Assembly: GCA_019671005.1 (NCBI GenBank)
Contig: CM033738.1
Coordinates: 14,658,202 to 14,722,201 of the forward strand
Source of the DNA: Hibiscus mutabilis
Lineage: Eukaryota; Streptophyta; Magnoliopsida; Malvales; Malvaceae
Direction: 5' to 3'
Length of the DNA stretch: 64,000 nucleotides
This document shows positions 50,436-58,951 of the stretch, in pieces. The position numbers and the translations under genes were made by a program. Positions within the stretch are counted from its first letter, which is position 1. The number at the start of each line of letters is the position of its first letter. The notes beneath the pieces were generated by a model, which saw nothing but the letters and a program-made list of their open reading frames with translations, was not told where the DNA came from and did not search any database.

Positions 50436-50535
50436 AGTATGCATGCATGACTCCTCGCATGCCATTCGCGAAGGCCACCAGATTCTTGATAGATTTTGCA
50501 AATGGCATACAGGGAGCCAGGCATGCAAAATATGC
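50436..50535 (-). ncRNA. MIR160: MIR160 precursor hairpin
   Basis: On the minus strand the 5' arm holds a perfect 21-base miR160 at 50503-50523 (begins TGCCTGGCTCCC, ends TGTATGCCA). The 3' arm at about 50442-50462 (begins GCATGCGAGGAG, ends TCATGCATG) pairs with it with two mismatches and a few G-U pairs, matching the known miR160 star style. The stem extends by ATTTGC/GCGAAT towards the loop (50470-50496 or so) and by four pairs below the mature duplex. miR160 guides cleavage of ARF10/16/17-class auxin response factor mRNAs in land plants. The hairpin is convergent with the kinase gene ending at 50094. A TGTCTC auxin-type hexamer lies upstream at 50972-50977, and TATA-like words at about 50904-50912 and 50930-50940 could be its promoter, but neither is proven. 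Which paralogue (a, b, c...) cannot be told. Confidence 0.95.
50503..50523 (-). ncRNA. miR160: Mature miR160 (5p)
   Basis: This is the exact 21-base mature miR160 known from nearly all land plants, in antisense on the given strand (plus strand starts TGGCATACAGGG and ends GCCAGGCA). It starts with U, as expected for AGO1 loading. Confidence 0.96.
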
Positions 50536-50590
50536 ATTTAATATAATGCAGGCATGATGATATATGAATATAGAAATGAGTAGAGGCATA

Positions 50591-50592
50591 AC

Positions 50593-50619
<27 letters not shown>
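50591..50619. repeat. TA microsatellite upstream of MIR160
   Basis: About 13 alternating TA units followed by TAGTGAAGAAG; a second TATA-rich tract with the same TATATATAGTGAAGAA ending lies at 50740-50785. Both fall within the likely primary transcript or promoter of MIR160. The long minus-strand frames here encode YIYIYIY and are not genes. Confidence 0.85.
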
Positions 50620-50623
<4 letters not shown>

Positions 50624-50819
50624 AGAAGCACCACATGGCAGGCAGGCATGAATATATACGCACATAGTTGAGAACTGTTGGAGAAAATGAACAAAAAATG
50701 TTGAGGTCGAGAGTTTTGCATTAGGGAAAGGAGGTAAAGGAAATATAAATATATATACATATATGTATATATATAGTGAAGAAAAGAAAGAAAAAAAGAG
50801 GGTGACATATTGGATAAAA

Positions 50820-52914
50820 ACTTGTAATCAGGTCATAAATCAGGTTGGCTTCAAGGTGAATTTGCCCCCTCAAAACTCCCTTTGCTTTTCAGTTGTCAAT
50901 TTGTAATATAGCTCTAAACACATGCTCAAGCCATATAATATTCTATCAAAAAGGCCACCTTTTCCTACTTTTGTCTCTAAAAAACCACTAAATGACTGGG
51001 TTTATGGAGAGTATGAATGAAGCTGTTTGGTTGGAGAGAAAGAAAAAGAAAAAGATGATGGGAAAAGTGAGAAGTTCTCTGAGGCCTTTATTGTTTGGCG
51101 TTTCTTTTCCCCTCTATCTTTTCAACATCATAACAAAGGGTCATTTGCAATTCTGAAACCGATTTGTCTGCAAGTGCTTGGATGACATAGATTCCCTTAC
51201 CTATGCACCTGGTTTATGAAACCTTTGTCCTATCTTCTTCTCTGCAGCTTTCCCTTCCCTTTCGGTATACCGTGGGGCCAAAATGTCCACCACAAGCAAT
51301 AGTCTCAAAAGGAATATGGTTCCAAATTCTCCAATTTGGTTCCATGATTGATCAACTCAGCGGCAGTCTAACATCTTGTGAGAGTGTTTGAGCAAACTTT
51401 TCCCTTAGGATCACCTGACACCCATACAATATACTAATATACGTATACATTAGTAACAAGTTGGTGAACAAAGGCTGCAAAAATTTTCAATTTTGCTTTT
51501 CCTGAATTGAAGAACAAAACAGTGGACATTAACATAAAGGGATGCATGAACTGTTGTCTTTGAAACTTGAATGCAAGAACAAGTGAGAGAATCGTTGTGT
51601 TTTGTTGTCAGAAGTGAGAGTTGTTGGCTAGACCCTTTGTGTTTGGCTTCATCCTGGACTCCAGATTCTTATGAACGTGAAACGAACAAGAAAACTTTCT
51701 TCTTAAGGTTTATTATTTTTATGAGTCCTTTTAAACAAGGTTAGTCTTGTTACATACACAGTGAATATGTTCTAAAAACGGAAAGAAATCATTTGAAATA
51801 AAATCATAATCAAGAAATCTAAGCTTTAATTAGAGATTCGGAATTAATGATCTTTCCTAACGTGGCTTATCCATAATTAAAATTTCAATATAATTACCTT
51901 ATTTGCTACTTATAGTATAAATGTTCATGAGTTGGATTGTGATCATCGTATCTTAGGATATTTTAATATTTGGGATCATATATCTTAGGATATTTTAATA
52001 TTTGGGATCATAATATCTTAAGATATTCTTCCTAAAATACTAATTTAACGTGTGATTTTCTATTTTTAATTTAATATTGGAATCAAAGACATGGGAGAAA
52101 AAACAATGGGTTTCGTCCAAGTGGCAACCAGCTTGGTATCGCTTAAGCAACTCTTGAGATCGAGGTCTTGTGTATGCAGAAGATTTCCGCTGGGAGATTC
52201 AACCACCAAAGGCAGGTGTGCGGAGCAGGTCGGTCCAGATGAGTTAAGGCAAAGTGCTGCGAAACTGGGAGGCAACAAAAAAAGACATGGGAGAGAATGA
52301 AAAATCTATGTTCAAATCCTAGGTGGTCCCTTACCATCAATGTGATTGTGTAATAAGAATGAATATCAACTGTAGTCTGTAGGGTAAAGTCAATAAAAGG
52401 ATAGAACATCAAAATCTTTTCTCCTGTAGCTATGTTTGATTAAATTTGATATGGAATGTAAGAAACAGTTGGTCTTCTAGCTCAAGACAAAGAGGCTTTG
52501 GGCTCCTGTGTTGTTGAATGCAGCAATTATATAATCAATGAGTGTCAGACAAATATGAATAATTGATCGATGATGACATCAATCGGATGATTCGTGTTTG
52601 TCGTTGCCGGATGAAATATGGTGGTTAGCTGTAGGTTGACAAGTTCAAATGAAACTGAGAATTGAAGAGATAAACAATGTGATCATTTCATAGTTCATAC
52701 CAAAATCAAATACTAACTATATAAGCTAATCATCAAGCACTCTCATTAGGGGGAAAATCGGATCTTTTTCGCTTTGAGGATATTAAGTAATATATTGCAT
52801 TTCATTCTCATGTACAAGAAATTGATTTACAGTTGCCTAATACCTATGCATATTGCTAATCTGTTCATTTGATTTGTGGAAAAAATACAATAAAATAAGG
52901 GGGGGGGGGAGGGA
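50820..52914. other. Intergenic DNA between MIR160 and the CCR-type kinase
   Basis: About 2.1 kb with no recognisable gene. It should contain the MIR160 promoter (minus strand) and the 3' end of the CCR-type gene (minus strand). A 32-33 bp tandem repeat (TATCTTAGGATATTTTAATA then TTTGGGATCA) starts at 51949 and 51981, with a third partial unit at 52014. An 11-G run (52899-52909) lies just past the stop of the CCR-type gene. Frames at 51203-51391, 52066-52278, 52091-52300 and 52143-52412 show no domain. Confidence 0.55.
51949..52035. repeat. Tandem repeat, 32-33 bp period, 2.5 copies
   Basis: TATCTTAGGATATTTTAATA followed by TTTGGGATCAT is repeated almost exactly; the third unit stops after TATCTTAAGATATTC. 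Confidence 0.9.
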
Positions 52915-55242
52915 TCAGAAGATCAGTCCATCCTTCACAATTTGCTGCAACAAAATTACCGCCTCTGACATCGTAGGACGCTCACCAGGATCTTCTCTGA
53001 CTGCCAGTTCAGCTATATCCGCCAATTTAAGCAGAGGCTCGACATTTCTCGGGAGTGCAACGTAACAATCAATAATGGTAGTTGCCTTGCCCTGTTTAAT
53101 TAAGGGAACTGCCCAATCAACTATGCTTGCAGGTGTATAATCTCTATCATAAGCTTTCCTTCCACTGAGAATCTCCAACAAAACAATCCCAAAGCTGTAC
53201 ACATCATTTTTCATGTCTCCATTAGGATCAAGTTTCTTCTCACTTGATGTAACAAGTCTGAAATCTGCAATTCGTGCTCCCCAATCTGAATCCAAGAGAA
53301 TGTTTGAAGTTTTGAAATCGCAGTGGACAATCGGTGGCACAACTTCCTTGTGAAGGTATTCGAGTCCCCTTGCAGCCTGCAACGAGATCTTCACACGAAG
53401 GGTCCAACTCAACGGAGAAAGCCCTCCATGAAGGTGATCATGAAGTGTACCATGGGGGATATATTCATAAACAAGCAGCCTTTCCCCCATCTCGGAACAG
53501 TAACCTAGCAAATTCACAATATTGCAGTGTCTCACATTGCAAAGGATTTCAAGTTCCATCTCAAACTCACGACTGTTGGTGTGGATTATCGTGGCAGCAT
53601 TCGCCCTCTTGACGGCAACTTGCCTCCCATCCGCTAGCACCGCCTTGTAAACAAAACCATAACTTCCCCTACCAAGCTCATTGAACTCCTTGAACCCATT
53701 AGTGGCGTCTTTTAACTCGGAAAGCCGGAAAATTTGAGCTGTTCCAGGACAAGGAGTGACTGAGATAGGAGAGAATGAATCAGCAGTGGCATCGCCATCT
53801 AACTGTTCTGGTTTGCCTATGCAAGACTTGAACTGTTTTTTCGTCCCTTCTTCTGTTTTCGTCGCAAACATACACGGAAGATAACACCAACTGAGAAATA
53901 TCAGCAAAAATCCAAAAACACAAGAACCAACTATGATTACAAGTCTAATCATGTGATGCCAGAGTTTCTCTGGAGATGATGGGAGCCCACAAACATCCCA
54001 ACAAGAACTGTTTTGGCAAAGAGAGCAGGCAGTGCATACTCGGTCCGAATTCTTAGTGCATGGACTAGACAAGAAGAAACCTGCAGAGCAATTTGATGCA
54101 CAAGGTGAACAAATATGCAAATCTTTCCTAACACACAAGCTAGTCAAATCTGGCTCGTTTAGGTTACTTGCATTGAAAGCAAACTCCCCTTCAAGGCATG
54201 AACACGAACAACAGAGACCAGGGCTGCATAATTCCAGTGGAGGATTATAATCATGTTGCAAAGTGATATTTCTAGACCAACAATCTAAAACCAAATCATC
54301 TTCCCTTATTCCACATGTAGTGAAATCCGATGAAGCAAGTGCCAGAAACCCGGAATGCTTCGGTATCGAAGAATAATTGAAGCTGCCCCAACACTCAACC
54401 CCGTGATCATCCTCTCGAATCCCGCAAAAATGATAAACACCGGCAGTCAATGATATGAAACGGACCCCAATAGGAGGATCGGAAAATGAATCAGAATCAC
54501 CCCAGCATCTCACTTCACGAGACAAATCCATGATTCCACATATAGAACCTTTAGCTGAAGCTAAAACTGAAAAATTCTCCGAAACATTCGAAACCCCTAA
54601 AAGATCAGAATTTGGTCCCCAACAAACAAGTCCTCCTCCTCTGATCCCACCACAACTAAACCCTTCACCAGAAACAATCTTATCGAAAGCAAGGTTATTA
54701 ATACTCTGATTATAAAACAGAGTACTCTGTTTTGAACTTAAAGTACCATTAGAGGCTTTTACAATTTCCCAACAATCAACGGTACCAGATCCATGATCAG
54801 AATAATATGCCCCTCTGATTCCACAAACATGATTCTTTCCAGAAGCTATGTGAGAATAAGCTGTGGTTTCATAACTTGAAGGAACAAGATCCAAACCTGA
54901 CGACGCCATCAAACTCCAACAAAAAGCTTGAGAAGTGTTTGCTGAAATGCCACAAAGGAAACCTTCACCGCCTGATAGAGCCGCCATTGGAGGAATTTGA
55001 GAAGCAGATTCCAATGATGATAGTGAAGTTGAAGCAGAAATAGTAGTAGTAGAAGAAGAAGGGGAGCTGTTGTTTTTGTTCCAACATATAATTTGCTGTT
55101 TCCCACTGGCATCAATGGCACAAAAGAACCCGTGGTCGCCGAATGCGGCGGAGATCGGACCCATTGATCCGAACCCAGATGCTGAAAAGGCTGAAATGAG
55201 GAGGAGAAGGAGGAGGAACACGGTGGTTCTGAGGATTTGCAT
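52915..55242 (-). CDS. CRINKLY4-related receptor-like kinase, CCR3/CCR4 type, probable pseudokinase
   Basis: An intronless gene for a 775-residue membrane receptor. Residues 1-23 form a signal peptide. About 28-325 holds repeats of the crinkly/RCC1-like propeller type, each with a CGI...CW signature (for example CGIREDDHGVECW, CGIREDDLVLDCW). Residues 338-418 are a cysteine-rich TNFR-like region, 432-457 a membrane helix and 519-770 a kinase-like domain. Glycine loop LGRGSYGFVYK (523-533) and Lys545 are kept. The catalytic loop is HCDFKTSN (640-647), so the Arg is Cys; the DFG is DFR (660-662); the activation segment is very short and has no APE motif before DVYSFG. CCR3/CCR4 proteins belong to the ACR4/CRINKLY4 family, which acts in epidermal and root cell signalling; the function of this member is not known. 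Reduced catalysis is inferred. The start at 55242 fits the signal peptide. The gene is intact, with no frameshift. Confidence 0.93.
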   Translation of the reverse strand: MQILRTTVFLLLLLLISAFSASGFGSMGPISAAFGDHGFFCAIDASGKQQIICWNKNNSSPSSSTTTISASTSLSSLESASQIPPMAALSGGEGFLCGISANTSQAFCWSLMASSGLDLVPSSYETTAYSHIASGKNHVCGIRGAYYSDHGSGTVDCWEIVKASNGTLSSKQSTLFYNQSINNLAFDKIVSGEGFSCGGIRGGGLVCWGPNSDLLGVSNVSENFSVLASAKGSICGIMDLSREVRCWGDSDSFSDPPIGVRFISLTAGVYHFCGIREDDHGVECWGSFNYSSIPKHSGFLALASSDFTTCGIREDDLVLDCWSRNITLQHDYNPPLELCSPGLCCSCSCLEGEFAFNASNLNEPDLTSLCVRKDLHICSPCASNCSAGFFLSSPCTKNSDRVCTACSLCQNSSCWDVCGLPSSPEKLWHHMIRLVIIVGSCVFGFLLIFLSWCYLPCMFATKTEEGTKKQFKSCIGKPEQLDGDATADSFSPISVTPCPGTAQIFRLSELKDATNGFKEFNELGRGSYGFVYKAVLADGRQVAVKRANAATIIHTNSREFEMELEILCNVRHCNIVNLLGYCSEMGERLLVYEYIPHGTLHDHLHGGLSPLSWTLRVKISLQAARGLEYLHKEVVPPIVHCDFKTSNILLDSDWGARIADFRLVTSSEKKLDPNGDMKNDVYSFGIVLLEILSGRKAYDRDYTPASIVDWAVPLIKQGKATTIIDCYVALPRNVEPLLKLADIAELAVREDPGERPTMSEAVILLQQIVKDGLIF

Positions 55243-57256
55243 GGCGGCGGGTATTTGCTGCTGTTATGGTCTTGGTCTTATTCTTGTTTGTTGACATGGA
55301 ATTAAAGTGGAAATGCAGACGGTGTTTGTTTGAAGTTGAAGTGAGTAACAGAAAAAGGAAGAGAGAGAGATAGTTGATGAGGTTGGTGATGAATGACGAT
55401 GAAACAACGTGGGTGTCGCCATTTCTGTTTTTTCTTCTTCTTGTTTTTTTACTAAGATTGCAATAAAAGGTCTCCATATTTACCCGCCAAAACATGTAAT
55501 AATGAAATAAACTTCTCACCAAATTACTATCTCAAGTAAATTCCATTGTTTATTCAAACATATTTTGATTTCCAAGAACTACTCAATTAGCCAGCTTCAT
55601 ATGCCTGGAAGTCTGGAACCTAACTGTCGACTTCGCCTTTTTAATACAAACATTTAAATCACGACGTTGTAAATAAAAAAAATTGAATTAAAAGTTTTGT
55701 CCTCATATTTGACTTCCCAAATTCAATTTGAATTAGTCGGGAGTCGAATACCAATAATTAAAAAAATGTGCATCGACCTAACTTCTGAATATATTAAATG
55801 GTAGTTCGTATGAATGGATAAGTTGTGTGCCTCACTTATCTTTCCCCTGATTTGGTTATCTTTCAATTTTTGCACATTGAAGTTTAAACAATTTGGGCAG
55901 TAAACAATGTGTAATGTGTTGCCTTTACCAACTTTGGATTTATAGAAAATAGTATACAACCTCTATCTTCCCTCCCCCTCCCCCTCCCCCTTTAAATCAT
56001 AAAAATTAATAACAAAAAGGATCAAAAATGAAAAACTTGGTTGGCAACTCTATAAAATTTCCACTCATCCCACTTTTCCAGCAAAGGCACTGAGTTTGAA
56101 TTTTTAGTGTTAAATATTTGATGAGAGAATTTTATCATCTTTGTGGTTTTATTTGAATTGTTAAATTTAGTCTTTATTTTAACCGTTAAATGAATACACC
56201 CGTGTTCAAATGAAATATATTTTATTAAGATATAAAAAAACACAATATTGAACTTGTTGAGAATCCACAATCGACTGGTTGGTTAATGTTATAATAAAGG
56301 CTTGATTTATAACTTATACACCTCCCTTGTAAGAAAATGAAAAGGGATCTTATTGAACAGGATTACAGAAATATTTCATCTAAATCTAATCAGATTGTAA
56401 TCTACTATGTGGAACCCAATCCGATCAAGTTGGCATTTTAAAAACCCATTTCTTGTCTCTTAAAAAAAAGGAAGGCTAAAACACGACAGGAAGAGAGTAA
56501 TCAGACAGCAAAGTTATGCTTAGAATTGAAAGCAGCATCAAGTTGATTGCTGTTGAATATAATAATGTTTGAAAATACCAAACTTTGATAGCTCGACAAA
56601 AAAAGAACAAATCCAGTATTGAAATTTAATTGTTGGGTTGTCACTGTAATTCAGTGTGGATTTGTGCAGCCAGTAGCTGCCAAACCCCTTTATCCTAGAG
56701 ATTATAAACACCCTGATCTTAGCACATGCTTGCTCGGTCAGCTTGTCTGGCCTTTTCGTCTGCAACTAAACGTCTCTCTGTATGGTCAACATGAATCCTT
56801 TTTTTGTTCCTGAGTCAATATTAGGGATTCAAATAGTTGTCCGTTACCATAATAATGATTGTTATATAATGATAACGGCACTGTTCGAAATCATTATGAC
56901 AAAAAATAACAATCGTAATAACTACAATAATATTTGTTATGTTCATGACCGTGACAAAACACTATGACTGAAAATGTAAATGCAACCGCAAGTTAAATTC
57001 TTAGTCAATACTATACTGGCTGACTAGATTGCTCAATTGGGGTCACAAAATCTTTAAAAAATCTAATTCAAATGGTCTGTACAATGTATACAGTGTGTAG
57101 AATATAAATATTACTCCCATCCCCAAGGCCAATTATTTGCATAGGATCCATCTTATTCTTTTGAATTCCGTTTTTCTATTTATCCTTCTCAAGTCAAATG
57201 GTGTTGTTAGAATCCAATGTTATGAAAACGTGCAACCCTCATGATGAATAGCTTAA
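55243..57256. other. Promoter side and intergenic DNA beyond the CCR-type kinase
   Basis: The first 250 bases hold the 5' leader of the CCR-type gene (minus strand), with a purine-rich GGAAGAGAGAGAGA stretch near 55360 (CT-rich on the transcript strand). A G-quadruplex-like tract lies at 55970-55990. The rest is A/T-rich. Frames at 55723-55959, 56022-56270 and 56538-56765 (minus) and 56619-56813 and 56782-56967 (plus) have no recognisable domain and overlap one another; I call no gene. Confidence 0.5.
55970..55990 (-). promoter_or_regulatory. Potential G-quadruplex upstream of the CCR-type kinase
   Basis: The minus strand has four G runs of 5, 5, 5 and 3 separated by single A bases, which fits the most stable class of G-quadruplex motif. 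It lies about 730 bases upstream of the start codon, on the coding strand side of the gene. A regulatory role is inference. Confidence 0.6.
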
Positions 57257-57830
57257 CCCTGTGAATAGGGTTGTGAATGAGACGAGACAGATCCCGAGCT
57301 ATTTGAGTTCGACTCGGTCAAAGTTCGACTAACATTCGGCTTGAGCTCGAACTTGTCTCGAGTTCTTAACTAGCCGAGTCAAGCTACTCGATACCCAACT
57401 CGAAAAGCTCGCGAGCTACTCGAAAATATAATATACTAAATTTTTTAAATTTAAAATCTAAATTCCTAAACCTAAAACCCTAAACATAAGTCCTAAGCCC
57501 TAAAATCTTAATCCTAAATTCTAAACTCAACAACCGAAACCTCTAAACCTTAAACTTAACATCCTATACCTAAAATTAATAAGCTTGTGTAAACTATCAA
57601 AGTTTTTTACCTAATAAGGCTTCAAATGAGACGAGACAGAACACATGCTACTTAGGTCCAACTCGGTCAAAGCTCGGCCAACACTCGACTCAAGCTCGAA
57701 CTCGGCTCGAGTTCTTAACAAGCACGAGCCGAGTCGAGCTCTGATTGTTCAGGCTCCTTAAAAACCACTCAAGCTCGAACTCACTCGAATTCTTAACAAA
57801 CTAAGTCTCTCGATTCGACTCTTTTACACA
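57257..57830. mobile_element. GAGCTCG-rich repeat pair (possible hAT-derived fragment)
   Basis: Two direct copies of a 150 bp module start AATGAGACGAGACAGA at 57275 and 57625. Each continues CCAACTCGGTCAAAG (or CGACTCGGTCAAAG), AACACTCG/AACATTCG, AAGCTCGAACT and CTCGAGTTCTTAAC. Between them is an A-rich stretch with telomere-like CCCTAAA words. GAGCTCG-rich repeats like these are common in plant genomes as decayed DNA transposons, often called hAT; the class is inferred. Confidence 0.55.
57456..57560. repeat. Degenerate telomere-like CCCTAAA words
   Basis: CCTAAACCTAAAACCCTAAA, then AGTCCTAAGCCCTAAAATC and CTAAACC-type words occur in a run of about 100 bases. Perfect units are few, so it is either a decayed interstitial telomeric stretch or simple-sequence drift. 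Confidence 0.4.
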
Positions 57831-57845
57831 CATACCTGTGAACAT

Positions 57846-57847
<2 letters not shown>

Positions 57848-57878
<31 letters not shown>

Positions 57879-57880
57879 GG
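57848..57880. repeat. AC/AT compound microsatellite
   Basis: About ten AC units are followed by eight AT units. A second TA run lies at 58075-58094. Confidence 0.85.
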
Positions 57881-58070
57881 GATGTACCCAGAAGGGGCTG
57901 GAGGGGTAGTAACCCCCCTAAAAATTTGAAATTCATATATGATTTAGAAAATTTTAAAATTCTTTTATGTATTTTCTATTGAAAATCTATTTTCGCCCAT
58001 TCTAAAATTTTATAAGCTCGCCCCCTTATAATTTTATAAGTTCGCCCCTCATAACATAAAATCCTACATC
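57881..58070. mobile_element. Small hAT-like fragment
   Basis: A 190 bp segment starts GGGATGTACCCAGAAGGGGC and contains CCCCCCTAAAAATTTGAAAT, a TTCGCCC/CTCGCCCCC pair and an end reading TCCTACATCCGTCC. This layout (short inverted ATGTA-type ends, a CCCCCCTAAAA block) is common in plant hAT-derived MITEs. It is bracketed by the two TA runs. Confidence 0.4.
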
Positions 58071-58129
58071 CGTCCATATATATATATATATATACTTTCT
58101 AGTGACATTGAAGCCATGAGAGAGAGGGG

Positions 58130-58665
58130 GGGTAGGACTGTTTATTGAGTTGAGCAGCTCGCAAATAACTTGTACTTGACTCGGTCAAAATTCAGTTAAC
58201 ACTCGACTCGATAAGTTCGTGAGTAGCTCGCTATTTAACTTCTTTTATGATTTTTTGGTGGTCATCTTAAAAAATTAAGTTTCAGAAAGTTTAAATACTA
58301 GTTGAGAACTCAAAATATGTTCAGTGAATTGCTAGGTAATTCACCCATAAAACTTTGGTTTCAAATTTCTAGAAGGTTTTGTATTTCCTATGAATTAAAA
58401 AAAATTAATTTGTATTAATAAGAAATTAAATTATAATAATGAGTCTTTCATTCTTTCCTTTTTCTTTTATTATTACTTTATGTATAAAAAGTAGAAAATG
58501 GAAAAGTCTTCCGTTTCCACTTCTCATATAAAAATGCGATTGAAAGTTGAAACCTCAAAATTCTTAAGACATTCTCTCATTTGTTGTTCATCGAAGATCG
58601 TTGAGAAACTAAAAAGAGTCTCACGCTCGAATATCGACTCGCTCGATAAGCACCCCTAGAGAGAA
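58130..58665. mobile_element. Third GAGCTCG-like repeat copy
   Basis: At 58178 the phrase ACTCGGTCAAAATTCAGTTA, AACACTCGACTCG and GTGAGTAGCTCGC repeats the module of 57275 and 57625. At 58615-58665 CACGCTCGAATATCGACTCG then CTCGATAAGCACCCC looks like the opposite end. The inner part is A/T-rich without coding sequence. Confidence 0.5.
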
Positions 58666-58951
58666 GTGCGATAGTGAAAATGCGGAAGGAATCAAAGCCA
58701 TAGAACATACTATTATTTCTTACTCTTTTCCGTTTTGTCTTTGTTTGTGTCTAATTTTATCAATATGATCGTTTCTTCCTACAAGGATGACTATGCTTTA
58801 TTATCCATAATGAATTCCATTATAAATGTTGAGTATTTACTATTCAAAATTCATTTTGTGTGATACTTGAATTTAGAGAGCTCGAATCTGACACCATCGA
58901 CCTGAATTTGACCTTATTCAAACATAAGAAAATTAGATTTGAGTATGAGGA

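Noticed and set aside
50380..50808. 142-codon minus-strand open frame
   Set aside because: It runs over the MIR160 hairpin and two TA microsatellites, giving YIYIYIY-type low-complexity protein. The hairpin explains the locus.
54455..54709. Plus-strand frames opposite the CCR-type gene
   Set aside because: Shadows of the 775-codon minus-strand frame.
55723..56967. Small frames in the intergenic region beyond the CCR-type gene
   Set aside because: All are under 85 codons, overlap on both strands and lack any recognisable motif or splice pattern.
57456..57560. True interstitial telomere
   Set aside because: Only a few CCCTAAA-like words, mostly imperfect, between transposon modules; too weak to claim a telomere-derived origin.
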